64,000 nucleotides of DNA from Mesobacillus sp. AQ2 (GTDB taxonomy: Bacteria; Bacillota; Bacilli; Bacillales; Cytobacillaceae), in NCBI RefSeq assembly GCF_030122805.1, contig NZ_CP126080.1, forward strand, positions 749,001-813,000, written 5' to 3'. Shown piece after piece: positions 8,143-15,682 of this stretch. A model generated the notes under the pieces. That model saw only the letters and a program-made list of their open reading frames with translations, was not told the DNA's origin and did no database searches. The translations under genes were made by a program, and so were the position numbers. Each line of letters opens with the position of its first letter. Position 1 is the stretch's first letter.

Positions 8143-9027
8143 ATGGGGAGTGTGGAGTTGAAGGATCTATATTCGGGGTATCAACCGCTGCTTTTTTCGA
8201 TTGCTTATCGAATGCTCGGCAGTGTGTCAGATGCAGAAGATATCGTACAGGATGTGTACCTGCAGATAAGTGAAAAGACGATTGAACAGGTGGAAAATAA
8301 AAAAGCTTATCTGTGTAAAATGGTGACAAACAGATGTATTGATTATTTCAAATCAGCCAGGTATAAGCGTGAAGTCTATATTGGTCCTTGGCTTCCTGAT
8401 CCTCTGATTTTAAAAGACTATGACCCAATCTCAGAGGTTATGAACCAGGAAGCCCTTTCGTTTGCCTTTCTGCTTTTACTGGAAAATTTGAATCCAATTG
8501 AGCGAGCTGTATTCATTCTTAGGGAAGTACTGGGATACGATTACAATAAGATTTCTTATATAGTCGATCGAAGCGAACCTAACTGCAGAAAAATCCTGAG
8601 CAGGGTAAAGAAACAATTCCCGTTAAAAGAAGTATCAACAGGAAAACCTGAACCGAAAAACAAGGAGACGATTCAGGCATTCGTGTCTGCCTTATATCAT
8701 GGAAACATTCAGAAGGTTGAAGAGTTATTGGGTAAAGAAGTGACCCTGTATTCAGATGGCGGAGGAAACGTCTACGCTGCTTTAAAGCCTGTAATTTCAA
8801 AGGATCTGGTTACCCGATTTATTTTAAACATCATAAAGCAAAATCATCATGCTGAAGAGCCTGCAGTTGTTAAAATGGTCAATGTGAATGGTGAGTTGGG
8901 ACTGCTGGTAAAAGGAAAGGACAATATTTTGACCGTAATCAGCTTCCATGTCAAAAACGATCAAATTACAGACATCTATATTGTCAGGAATCCTGAAAAA
9001 TTAAAGCATGTGTCTTTGGATGCGTAA
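8143..9027 (+). CDS. ECF41-group RNA polymerase sigma factor with SnoaL-like C-terminal domain
   Basis: A 294-residue extracytoplasmic-function sigma factor. Region 2 reads FSIAYRMLGSVSDAEDIVQDV, region 4 IERAVFILREVLGYDYNKIS. The group markers are the inter-region motif GPWLPDPL (WLPEP in the family) and the C-terminal extension with YSDGGG (DGGG motif), which folds like SnoaL and takes the place of a separate anti-sigma. Start ATG 8143 with GAAGG 6 bases before; TTG 8140 is the alternative. It lies about 9 bases after the oxidoreductase stop and 36 before the PdxH-like gene. In studied ECF41 members the C-terminus both inhibits and is needed for activity. Likely target: its own operon promoter at 6926-6953. 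Confidence 0.92.
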   Translation: MGSVELKDLYSGYQPLLFSIAYRMLGSVSDAEDIVQDVYLQISEKTIEQVENKKAYLCKMVTNRCIDYFKSARYKREVYIGPWLPDPLILKDYDPISEVMNQEALSFAFLLLLENLNPIERAVFILREVLGYDYNKISYIVDRSEPNCRKILSRVKKQFPLKEVSTGKPEPKNKETIQAFVSALYHGNIQKVEELLGKEVTLYSDGGGNVYAALKPVISKDLVTRFILNIIKQNHHAEEPAVVKMVNVNGELGLLVKGKDNILTVISFHVKNDQITDIYIVRNPEKLKHVSLDA

Positions 9028-9063
9028 ACTTATGTCTGAAAAAGCATTGACTGGGAGGTTTCT

Positions 9064-9717
9064 ATGGAGGATATCAGGAAAGTGATAAGACAAAGTAAAA
9101 CACTCGTTGGCCCGTTTCCGCCATTTAATGTTGAAGACACAGCAGAACACCCATATGATCTTTTTCTGGAATGGTTTCAGGTTGCGATTGATAATGGCGT
9201 TAATGAGCCACACTCGATGACACTTTCAACAACGGATGCTAATGGGTGTCCGGACGCCCGTGTGCTGATTATCAAAGATGTGGATCAACATGGTTGGTAT
9301 TTCGCCTCCAGTTCAGAAAGCGAGAAAGGCAAACAGATAGAGAATAATCCTCATGTTGCTATGACTTTTTATTGGTCGGAAATCGGGAGACAAGTGAGGA
9401 TCCGCGGAAAAGCGGTAAAGATGGATCAAGAAGTTTGTACGCAGGACTTCTTAAAGCGGGGGACTGTAGCCCGGGCGATCGCTCTGCTTGGAAAACAAAG
9501 TACCGTAATGAACCGGCAACAGGAAGCTGATGAGGCGGTACGTAATCAGATGGCCATTTTGCAACAACAGCCGAACCTGGTGTATCCTTCCTGGACTTTG
9601 TACCGGACAGTTGCTGAAGAAGTGGAATTCTGGCAAGCGCAAGAGGATCGGAATCATATAAGATTAAAATATTTCTCTGAAAAAGATCACTGGTTAAAGC
9701 GTTTGTTATGGGCGTAG
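9064..9717 (+). CDS. pyridoxamine 5'-phosphate oxidase-like flavoprotein (PdxH/PhzG type)
   Basis: A 217-residue FMN-dependent oxidase with full-length PdxH architecture: N-terminal PYDLFLEWFQVAIDNG, substrate/FMN segment PDARVLIIKDVDQHGWYFAS, FYWSEIGRQVRIRG, and the C-terminal signature VEFWQAQEDRNHIR (consensus EFW-x5-R-x-H-x-R). The signature departs from canonical PdxH at two positions (Asn for an aliphatic, Ile for D/N/E), so the substrate may be another pyridine or a phenazine-type compound rather than PNP/PMP. Bacillus usually makes PLP through PdxST, so a PdxH would be for salvage or a side reaction. GGGAGG stands 5 bases before the start. It closes the ECF41 operon and is followed by a terminator. 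Confidence 0.82.
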   Translation: MEDIRKVIRQSKTLVGPFPPFNVEDTAEHPYDLFLEWFQVAIDNGVNEPHSMTLSTTDANGCPDARVLIIKDVDQHGWYFASSSESEKGKQIENNPHVAMTFYWSEIGRQVRIRGKAVKMDQEVCTQDFLKRGTVARAIALLGKQSTVMNRQQEADEAVRNQMAILQQQPNLVYPSWTLYRTVAEEVEFWQAQEDRNHIRLKYFSEKDHWLKRLLWA

Positions 9718-9737
9718 TGATTTAAACTGTAAAAAGA

Positions 9738-9776
9738 AGAGCCTGAAGGAGTTAGGTGAATTCCCGCTCAGGCTCT
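9738..9776. terminator. bidirectional terminator between ECF41 operon and anti-sigma gene
   Basis: Stem AGAGCCTGA / TCAGGCTCT (9738-9746, 9768-9776) with A-rich left and T-rich right flanks. Confidence 0.88.
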
Positions 9777-9783
9777 GTTTATT

Positions 9784-10524
9784 TTAAAGCTGTGATGCTA
9801 AAACAATTTCTCCTTTTGGCTGCTGGCTGTCAGGAGTTGGTTCAAGTGTGACTGCGATGGTGGTCCATTTGTGCTCACCTTTGTATTTAACCGAGTAGGT
9901 GACGGCACCTTTTCCTTCCGGAGTAGTGCGGAAAGTTCCTGCCCTGAATTTTTCGCCGGCTTCATCAATGAGCCAAACCTGGTAGGCTTCATTGCCGGTT
10001 AAAGGCTTGAGGTTGCTTGCCTGGACAACTAGGGCCATTCCTTCTTCTTTTTTGATCATGGCTGCTTCAGCGTTTCCTTCGTAACCTTCTGAAACCGCCA
10101 ATTGAACCTGTTTTACGATTTCATCTGTTCCTTCCCGTGGACTTTCGCTGAGCTCCTGGCCGGATTGGTTCAAATAAAAGTACGCGTTAGCCGATAAGGA
10201 AAGAAGCAATGACGCGGCCAGAAGAGGCTGCAGCCATCTGTAACTCCGGCGTTGGTATTCCTTTATTTCTGTTGGTTTATCCAGTTCCTCAGGTGCTTCA
10301 CTCTCTTCAAAGACGGAAGCAAGGATTCGGTCCTTCATTCCTGCATTTGGCTCGATCAGTTCTGCTGAAAAAGGAAGGTCAGCTGTCAGCATATTCAGTT
10401 CCTCCAGCTCTTCACGGCAATCTTTGCACGTGGCTAAATGATTCACAAATAACGATTTTTCCTCGTCACTCAGTGTGTTATTAAAATAATCCAGTAAACA
10501 TTCACATGTCTTATGATCGGTCAT
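9784..10524 (-). CDS. RskA-like zinc-type anti-sigma factor
   Basis: A 246-residue membrane anti-sigma factor. Residues 1-40 hold the cytoplasmic zinc-binding anti-sigma domain with HLATCKDC (His29, Cys33, Cys36; Hx3Cx2C) plus Cys7/Cys9. A TM helix spans about 97-118. The extracytoplasmic part (about 119-246) has the RskA C-terminal features LVVQASNLKPLTGNEAYQVW and the FRAGTF block. It would hold the partner ECF sigma at the membrane until a signal triggers release, usually by proteolysis. Its start overlaps the sigma gene by 14 bases, implying translational coupling and fixed stoichiometry. Confidence 0.92.
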   Translation of the reverse strand: MTDHKTCECLLDYFNNTLSDEEKSLFVNHLATCKDCREELEELNMLTADLPFSAELIEPNAGMKDRILASVFEESEAPEELDKPTEIKEYQRRSYRWLQPLLAASLLLSLSANAYFYLNQSGQELSESPREGTDEIVKQVQLAVSEGYEGNAEAAMIKKEEGMALVVQASNLKPLTGNEAYQVWLIDEAGEKFRAGTFRTTPEGKGAVTYSVKYKGEHKWTTIAVTLEPTPDSQQPKGEIVLASQL

Positions 10525-11083
10525 AGCTATGATCCCTCCCTTCCCTGATCCCGCTTATTGTTTTATGGAGATGCTTAAGAGCCAATCGTATTCGTCCTTT
10601 TACCGTCCCAAGTGGAATTTGGAAGGTATCGGCAATTTTTTGCTGTGAGAGTCCTTTAAAATAAAAAAGTTCCACGATTTGCTTCTGCTCTTCAGTCAAT
10701 TGATTGATGGCCGCCCTGATTTCACTCCGCTTTTCTTTCCATTCTGCCATTTCTTCCACGGAAGGTTCAATGGATTTTAATGCATCGCGGTCCTCAAGCT
10801 CGACATGGTTCTCATCTTTTTTACGAAGACAATCAATCGCAGCATATCGGGTAACGGTCAAAATCCAGGAAGAAAATTTCCCTTTCGTTTCATCATACAT
10901 TCCCGTTTTCGTCCACAGTTTGAGGAAAACATCCTGCACGATTTCCTCTGACAGATCACGCCTGCCAGTCAACCTGTATGCGAACGAAAACAGAAGCTTT
11001 TCATATCGGTCATATAAGAGTTCAAGTGCCCGTTTATCTTTTGCCTGCAAACGTGCATAAAGCTCGATATCATGTTCGCTCAT
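10511..11083 (-). CDS. ECF sigma factor (RskA-regulated type)
   Basis: A 190-residue ECF sigma factor with region 2 (LLFSFAYRLTGRRDLSEEIV, then WILTVTRYAAIDCLRKK) and region 4 (ITEEQ-type IVELFYFKGLSQQKIADTFQ, then GTVKGRIRLALKHL). It directs RNA polymerase to stress- or envelope-specific promoters and is bound by the anti-sigma encoded just downstream. The minus-strand motif TGATC-N17-CGTTAGC upstream (11158-11186) recurs before the surface protein-sortase operon 4.3 kb away, suggesting autoregulation plus control of that operon. The ECF41 operon lies between the sigma and its presumed target. Confidence 0.93.
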   Translation of the reverse strand: MSEHDIELYARLQAKDKRALELLYDRYEKLLFSFAYRLTGRRDLSEEIVQDVFLKLWTKTGMYDETKGKFSSWILTVTRYAAIDCLRKKDENHVELEDRDALKSIEPSVEEMAEWKEKRSEIRAAINQLTEEQKQIVELFYFKGLSQQKIADTFQIPLGTVKGRIRLALKHLHKTISGIREGRDHSYDRS

Positions 11084-11157
11084 ACGTTTCTCCTTCTATA
11101 TGTATTTTGTAACATCATAACCTATTTATTTAAAGATGTATTTTTAGAGTTTGCTGA

Positions 11158-11186
11158 GCTAACGATTTAAAGATGAATAAAGATCA
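11158..11186 (-). promoter_or_regulatory. putative autoregulated ECF promoter of the sigma/anti-sigma operon
   Basis: On the minus strand TGATC (11186-11182), 17 bases, CGTTAGC (11164-11158), 75 bases before the sigma start codon. It is identical in elements and spacing to 6851-6879. Confidence 0.65.
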
Positions 11187-11300
11187 TTTTTTTAGAAAAA
11201 AAGGAACTGGGGATTTTATATAGAACTGACAAACATGAGCAAAAAATGACCGGAATCCAGAATGTAAACTTGATAGGATGAATTTAAGGGAGTGAGTTGT

Positions 11301-12161
11301 ATGGCGTGGATTGAAGCTTTGCAAAGGGCGATTGACTATATGGAGGAGCATCTGCTCGAGGAAATAACGGTGGAGGAGATTTCCAGACAGGCCAATTCAT
11401 CTCCATTCCATTTTCAGCGTACGTTTGCCCTTTTGACAGATATATCTGTCGGTGAGTACTTGCGGCGCAGACGACTGACGCTGGCAGCAGGTGAACTGTG
11501 CAGCAGCGATGCCAGGATTATTGATCTTGCGCTGAAATATGGCTATGACACTCCCGAAGCATTTACGAAGGCTTTTCGCAGGCAGCATGGCATTTCGCCA
11601 AGTGAAGCGAGAAAGTACACTGGGAAGCTGAAATCATATAGCCGCCTGGGAATCCAGGTGAGTCTGAAGGGAGCGGAACCGATGCAGTACAGAGTGGTGG
11701 AACAGGAAGGTTTTGAAGTGATTGGAATCAAACAGGGATTTTCCTATGAAAATGGGGAAAATCTCGCTGGCATTCCAAAAATGTGGGAGAAAGCAAACCA
11801 GGATGGAACCTGCGATTTCTTGTTGAGTAAAAACAACGAGCATGTAAAAGGTCTTCTTGGTGTCTGTGTAGACCAAAGCAAAATACAGGTAAAGCAGATG
11901 GATTATTGGGTCGCTGCGGCATATGATGGAGAAACACCAGATGGCTATTTGAAAATGGAGATTCCTGCATCCAAGTGGGCGATCTTCGAAGTCCACGGAC
12001 CGATGCCAGACGCCATGCAAAACGTATGGAAGCAAATCTTTACAGAATGGTTCCCATCGAGCGGATACCAGCATGCCGGCACCCCGGAGCTAGAGGTGTA
12101 TACAGCAGGAAACTCAGCTGATCACGATTACTATTCAGAGGTCTGGATACCGGTAAAATAG
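11301..12161 (+). CDS. AraC-family regulator with GyrI-like effector domain
   Basis: A 286-residue transcription factor. Residues about 1-110 hold the two helix-turn-helix motifs of the AraC/XylS family (ITVEEISRQANSSPFHFQRT and IIDLALKYGYDTPEAFTKAF), followed by a GyrI-like small-molecule-binding domain (about 130-286; VVEQEGFEVIGI, YWVAAAYDG, ASKWAIFEVHGPMP, ELEVY). This Rob/BmrR-style combination usually senses hydrophobic drugs or metabolites. ATG 11301 is chosen because AAGGGAG (11286-11292) is 8 bases upstream; GTG 11292 overlaps that site. A perfect 20-base palindrome lies just after the gene. Confidence 0.92.
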   Translation: MAWIEALQRAIDYMEEHLLEEITVEEISRQANSSPFHFQRTFALLTDISVGEYLRRRRLTLAAGELCSSDARIIDLALKYGYDTPEAFTKAFRRQHGISPSEARKYTGKLKSYSRLGIQVSLKGAEPMQYRVVEQEGFEVIGIKQGFSYENGENLAGIPKMWEKANQDGTCDFLLSKNNEHVKGLLGVCVDQSKIQVKQMDYWVAAAYDGETPDGYLKMEIPASKWAIFEVHGPMPDAMQNVWKQIFTEWFPSSGYQHAGTPELEVYTAGNSADHDYYSEVWIPVK

Positions 12162-12173
12162 TTTTTTTGATTA

Positions 12174-12193
12174 TTAATCAAACGTTTGATTAA
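12174..12193. promoter_or_regulatory. perfect 20-bp palindrome, operator-like
   Basis: TTAATCAAACGTTTGATTAA is an exact palindrome 12 bases after the AraC-type stop codon. This shape is typical of TetR- or MarR-type dimer operators, but no such regulator gene is in the window. The nearest downstream gene (LysE type) starts about 290 bases away. Confidence 0.5.
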
Positions 12194-12220
12194 ATGAAAA
12201 GAAACCGTTAAGTCTAAAGG

Positions 12221-12270
12221 GGCAATAGCAAATGGCGAGGGTATTACCCACGCCATTTTCCTATTGTGCC
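12221..12270. terminator. long imperfect hairpin between AraC and LysE genes
   Basis: Nested stems GGCAATAG/CTATTGTGCC, AAATGGCG/CGCCATTT and GGGT/ACCC form one long hairpin. There is only a short T-run in the right arm, so it may end the AraC transcript or protect a 3' end. The remainder of the 325-base gap (12271-12486) shows no other structure I can name. Confidence 0.5.
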
Positions 12271-12486
12271 AGCTAATGTTTTTCAAAGGGGAATAATTAG
12301 CTTTTTAACCATCGTATAAATGACAGGCAGGAAGTCAACCTTTCGGACAATTTGGTGAAAAATAATCCTTTTTCTAAATGATTATTGAAGCTTTGTTGGC
12401 TTGGATTCCTCTGATTGGTTGGAGACATAGAAACAGTTTCAAAATAAAATAGGCTTAATAATATGAAACAAATGGGAGAGCTTTTG

Positions 12487-13101
12487 ATGTTAGAAGCATT
12501 TATTCATGGATTTATACTTGCACTTGGATTAATCTTGCCGCTTGGTGTTCAAAATGTATTTATCTTTAATCAAGGGGCATTACAGCCAAGGTATAGGAAT
12601 GTACTTCCAGCTGTGATAACAGCTGCTTTATGCGATACCCTGTTAATTTCGGTATCTGTTTTAGGAGTATCCTTGCTCATTCTGGGTTCATTTTGGTTTA
12701 AAGTTATTTTAGTCGGTGGAGGAATAATTTTTTTAGTCTATATGGGATGGACCACATGGAACACTAAACCAAATAATGAAAAAGGTTCAATTGCAAAGGA
12801 ATTTTCTATTAAGAAACAAATATTATTTGCAGCTTCTGTTTCGTTATTGAATCCACATGCCATTATGGACACTGTTGGGGTAATTGGAACAAGCTCCATC
12901 AGATTCGAGGGGGAAGAAAAAATAATATTTGCGGTTACAGCGATTTTGGTTTCATGGATTTGGTTTTTTGCGATTTCCTATATTGGGAGGATCACTGGAA
13001 AAATTGATAAGTCCGGAAAAGTCTTGCTGATTCTAAATAAGATATCAGCCTTGGTCATGTGGGCGGCGGCAGGGTATCTTTTTTTGTCTTTTAATCAATA
13101 A
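12487..13101 (+). CDS. LysE/ArgO-family amino acid exporter
   Basis: A 204-residue integral membrane exporter with six predicted hydrophobic segments. It carries the LysE hallmark near the N-terminus (ALGLILPLGVQNVFIFNQGA) and the second conserved block SVSLLNPHAIMDTVGVIGTSS, both typical of the basic amino acid branch (LysE/ArgO) that exports lysine and arginine. The start is ATG 12487 with GGGAG 8 bases upstream; an in-frame ATG at 12463 is less well supported. No LysG-type regulator is adjacent. A lysine riboswitch occurs elsewhere in the window (42487), but not on this gene. Confidence 0.92.
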   Translation: MLEAFIHGFILALGLILPLGVQNVFIFNQGALQPRYRNVLPAVITAALCDTLLISVSVLGVSLLILGSFWFKVILVGGGIIFLVYMGWTTWNTKPNNEKGSIAKEFSIKKQILFAASVSLLNPHAIMDTVGVIGTSSIRFEGEEKIIFAVTAILVSWIWFFAISYIGRITGKIDKSGKVLLILNKISALVMWAAAGYLFLSFNQ

Positions 13102-13135
13102 AACAAGTGAAACTAAAAAATGAAAAAATCACAAA

Positions 13136-13173
13136 AATGGCATGCCAAAACTGATGTCAGTTTGCACGCCATT
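13136..13173. terminator. hairpin after the LysE-type gene
   Basis: Imperfect stem starting AATGGC and ending GCCATT with an inner AAACTG/CAGTTT part, followed by a T-rich tract at 13180-13186. Confidence 0.6.
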
Positions 13174-13228
13174 CATTGCCTTTTTTATAGATGCAACTTA
13201 AACGGATCTTTGAAAGATGGCCGATGGG

Positions 13229-13429
13229 TCAGTTTATTTCGCGAATTGGGTCCTGGGTGACTTTGGCCGGATACATCGTCTCAGGGTCAGGCCTTTCCTG
13301 CAATCTCGCCGGCAAGCTCTGGATTGATTGGACGACGGTATCTAACTTGGCTTCAATCCGGTGAAGCAAGTAGAGTGTCACGACAATCGGGAACCCCACG
13401 TCGCTGATGAACGGAATCAGCTGCTCCAT
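13229..13429 (-). CDS. YvrJ family protein
   Basis: A 66-residue small protein with an N-terminal hydrophobic helix (IPFISDVGFPIVVTLYLL) followed by a charged amphipathic segment RIEAKLDTVVQSIQSLPARL, the standard YvrJ layout. Members occur across Bacillus, often next to DUF1659 and DUF2922 genes, as here; the function is unknown. It follows the DUF2922 gene on the same strand, but a terminator at 13464-13491 separates them. Confidence 0.85.
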   Translation of the reverse strand: MEQLIPFISDVGFPIVVTLYLLHRIEAKLDTVVQSIQSLPARLQERPDPETMYPAKVTQDPIREIN

Positions 13430-13463
13430 TTGCGATTCCTCCTTTCTTTAGTTGTTATAAAAA

Positions 13464-13491
13464 GAGCCGGTCTCAGTTAGTAGACCGGCTC
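13464..13491 (-). terminator. terminator between DUF2922 and YvrJ genes
   Basis: Perfect 10-base stem GAGCCGGTCT / AGACCGGCTC. Reading on the minus strand it is followed by TTTTTAT. Confidence 0.85.
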
Positions 13492-13499
13492 AAGCTTTA

Positions 13500-13718
13500 T
13501 TAGATCAGTTCATAGTCTGTTACATTGCGTTCGATGATACGAGCACTGTCAACGGCGACAAGGGTGCCATTCGTTAGCAGGAACGCGTTGGAAGCGATGA
13601 TCTGCTCCATTGCCAGCTTGACTGCCGCTGGATCGACAGGCTCTGTAGGGTTATCAACCGTCAGCTTGGCGAATTTGCCAAGATCAGTAGCGAATTGCAA
13701 CTCAAGAGTTTTAGCCAT
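13500..13718 (-). CDS. DUF2922 domain protein
   Basis: A 72-residue small protein fitting DUF2922 (opening MAKTLELQF, a DNPTEPVDPAAVKLAMEQII helix and a closing strand with DSARIIERN). The start is ATG 13718, preceded by AGGAGGTG; the longer frame begins within that site. Function unknown. It lies 36 bases after the DUF1659 gene and is probably co-transcribed with it. Confidence 0.85.
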   Translation of the reverse strand: MAKTLELQFATDLGKFAKLTVDNPTEPVDPAAVKLAMEQIIASNAFLLTNGTLVAVDSARIIERNVTDYELI

Positions 13719-13754
13719 GTATTTCACCTCCTATTAGATTGATAGAATGCCAGA

Positions 13755-13970
13755 TTAGATGATATCGAAACTGTCGTTACGCTCCACAGAGCTTAACAAG
13801 TTTGCGCTCAGGCCGCCAAGAGCCACAGCCGCTTGCTGGACCTGATCAGGAGTCGCTTCCTTTCTCACATAGCGGTACGTCTTGCCCTTGAAGATCGGTT
13901 CGCCCTTTTCATCAAGACCAGCCTCGAACACAAGCCTCATATTCGAATCCTTCAACATCGCCATTGCCAT
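13755..13970 (-). CDS. DUF1659 domain protein
   Basis: A 71-residue small protein of the DUF1659 family: N-terminal strand, LVFEAGLDEKGEPIFKGKTY, the RKEATPDQVQQAAVAL helix and a short tail. The start is ATG 13970 with AAAGGAGG 8 bases before. It is the first gene of the DUF1659-DUF2922 pair. The function of this pairing is not known. Confidence 0.85.
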   Translation of the reverse strand: MAMAMLKDSNMRLVFEAGLDEKGEPIFKGKTYRYVRKEATPDQVQQAAVALGGLSANLLSSVERNDSFDII

Positions 13971-14069
13971 TTGCCTCACCTCCTTTCACCTTCTATATAC
14001 AGGCGGGGAGGGGAAAAGGACAGGGCGGGAAAATTTTTTCAGGAATCTAGTAGAGTGATTGATTGCTAT

Positions 14070-14270
14070 CGGACGAAACGGAAGGAGAAGAAAGTAAAAG
14101 TGTCCGATAGAAGGGCTCTAACGGACAAACCGGGAGGAGAAGAAGGGAAAAGTGTCCGATAGAAGGGCTGTATCGAACAAAACGGAAGGAGAAGAAGGGA
14201 AAAGTGTCCGATAGGAGGGCTCTAACGGACAATCCAGGAGGAGAAGAAGGAAAAAGTGTCCGATAGAAGG
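14070..14270 (+). repeat. tandem repeat array 2, about 4 units of ~52 bp
   Basis: Units contain TGTCCGATAGAAGGGCTC and, about 21 bases on, CGGACAAA, so TGTCCG and its reverse complement CGGACA alternate. Linkers are strongly purine-rich on the + strand (GGAGGAGAAGAAGGGAAAAG type). The TGTCCGATAG core recurs near 14100, 14152, 14204 and 14256. It fills most of the gap between the DUF1659 gene and the PH-domain gene. Confidence 0.88.
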
Positions 14271-14324
14271 CTCAATAGGATTTTCTAAGGGAATAAAAAA
14301 AGATTTTATTATTCAGGCATAAAA

Positions 14325-14357
14325 AAAGCATTCCTGTCCCCGAACCAGGAATGCTTT
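14325..14357 (-). terminator. terminator of the PH-domain gene
   Basis: Perfect 12-base stem AAAGCATTCCTG / CAGGAATGCTTT with an A-tract on the left that reads as a T-tract on the minus strand. Confidence 0.88.
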
Positions 14358-14368
14358 CTCATCTCATA

Positions 14369-14737
14369 TTACAGAAGTGCCTCGGCAATCAGCTTATCGA
14401 ATTTCCGGATGTCGACGCCTTTTTTCAGGTTGACCTTGATATGGCCTGCCCTGGTCCATAGTTCCACTTCGGCGTTCACATCAAACAGGCTGCCGGCGTT
14501 TTCGGTGGACCACATGTTGATGGAAGAGTAAGGCAAGGAGTAGATTTCGACTTTTTTGCCGGTAAGTCCCTGAGCGTCCCGGACGATCAATCGCTTGTTG
14601 GTGAAAATTGCGCTGTCGCGGATGGTTTTATAGGCGGCGACTGCTGTCTCCCCTTCCACTAAAAGTTCATCCACATCGTTTGGGATTGGGCATTCCGAGA
14701 TGAATGTCCATGCTAGGATTGCTTGAGTTGCGACCAT
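14369..14737 (-). CDS. bacterial PH-domain protein (YvbH-like)
   Basis: A 122-residue protein that is nearly all one bacterial pleckstrin-homology domain: ELLVEGETAVAAYKTIRDSA, then IFTNKRLIVRDAQGLTGKKV, IYSLPYSSINMWSTENAG and a closing DIRKFDKLIAEALL helix. FTNKRLI-x2-D is the hallmark of the bPH_1/bPH_2 families. Such proteins assemble into ring oligomers; cellular role is unclear. No signal or TM segment. It is a single gene ended by the terminator at 14325. Confidence 0.85.
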   Translation of the reverse strand: MVATQAILAWTFISECPIPNDVDELLVEGETAVAAYKTIRDSAIFTNKRLIVRDAQGLTGKKVEIYSLPYSSINMWSTENAGSLFDVNAEVELWTRAGHIKVNLKKGVDIRKFDKLIAEALL

Positions 14738-14801
14738 TACGATAACCTCCTCAAATAAGTATCTTCCTTTCTTTTATTCTGTATTTTTATGGGAATACCT
14801 G

Positions 14802-15299
14802 CTAAATCTTTTTCTTTTTCCAGGGTCTTAAAAAGGAAATGATAAAGATGAAAATGGTGACGGCAACTTGAAAATAGACTGCAATTTGCCTTGTTTCGTG
14901 ATTTTGAATGAACATGGGATTGCTTAATGCTGCTTCTTTTTGTGTCTCGAGTAACTCCATATTTTCGACCATCAGCGCGTCCACTACAAAGATCCCGACA
15001 ATTGTTTGAATGATATACAGTACGAATTTCACGCCAACCCATCTATGCTTGAAAAATCCCCAATTGGTGAAGAAGCCATATATGAAGCCGACCAGAAGGG
15101 TTCCGATCGCTCCCCATCTGACAATTTGGTCACTGATCGTGATGATATTTTTGTAGCCAAGGTAGGCATCGTCATATTGAGTGAAATCAATATGGAGGTT
15201 TAACGCTACGGAGCTCAAAATCCCTCCAAAGAATAACACCACCAGAAAGACGTGCAATATTTTTAACCATCTTAAGCCCTTTGGCCCTATTTTTTTCAT
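14802..15299 (-). CDS. four-helix membrane protein (DUF2269-like)
   Basis: A 165-residue membrane protein with four hydrophobic segments (about 12-32, 58-78, 86-108, 138-158), separated by short polar loops, with a basic tail WKKKKI. The layout and the early LHVFLVVLFFGG motif resemble DUF2269/CopD-type small membrane proteins. No metal-binding residues can be assigned firmly. It starts at ATG 15299 after an AGGTATAGGAC-type region with only a weak ribosome-binding site. Confidence 0.7.
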   Translation of the reverse strand: MKKIGPKGLRWLKILHVFLVVLFFGGILSSVALNLHIDFTQYDDAYLGYKNIITISDQIVRWGAIGTLLVGFIYGFFTNWGFFKHRWVGVKFVLYIIQTIVGIFVVDALMVENMELLETQKEAALSNPMFIQNHETRQIAVYFQVAVTIFIFIISFLRPWKKKKI

Positions 15300-15368
15300 G
15301 TCCTATACCTCCAGGTTACTTTATGCTGCTTTTTTATTATAGAAGGAGGGGGATAATCCAATAATGTT

Positions 15369-15406
15369 CCACAGCCTTAAACATCAGTACGGCTGTGGTC
15401 TTATTT
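15369..15406 (+). terminator. isolated + strand terminator-like hairpin
   Basis: Stem CCACAGCC / GGCTGTGG followed by TCTTATTTTT. No + strand gene stands just upstream; it lies between divergent genes and could belong to the long leader of the MFS gene or stop antisense transcripts. Confidence 0.55.
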
Positions 15407-15601
15407 TTACCGTAAAAAGGCAGCAGTCTCCATGCTTCCTACCGTATTGATTTAGATTCTGTTTTCAGGTAGTATGGTAATACTATTTTATGGAAGGGTG
15501 ACTTGGGGCGATGAATAACTAATCCTGTTTGAGAATGAATTGGAATACATCAATTTTTCTGGATAGGATTAGGCCTGCCCTTCTGAGAACTCAATGTTAA
15601 A

Positions 15602-15682
15602 TAGGAATATGCCGTGGTATGTTCTGTGTTCTTTTTGTGGTTGAAGTGCCTCTCTATCCAGTTTAGAATAGGGGGCTTTTTT
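15602..15682 (+). promoter_or_regulatory. attenuator-like leader of the MFS gene
   Basis: Two hairpins can be drawn. GAATATG-CCGTG-GTATGTTC (about 15604-15623) is followed by a T-run. CTCTCTAT / ATAGGGGG (about 15652-15675) is followed by CTTTTTT; the second buries the GGGGG ribosome-binding site of the MFS start. Between them sits a possible 15-codon leader ORF (15619-15666, MFCVLFVVEVPLYPV). This resembles ribosome-controlled attenuation of drug-efflux genes; it is inference only. Confidence 0.4.
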
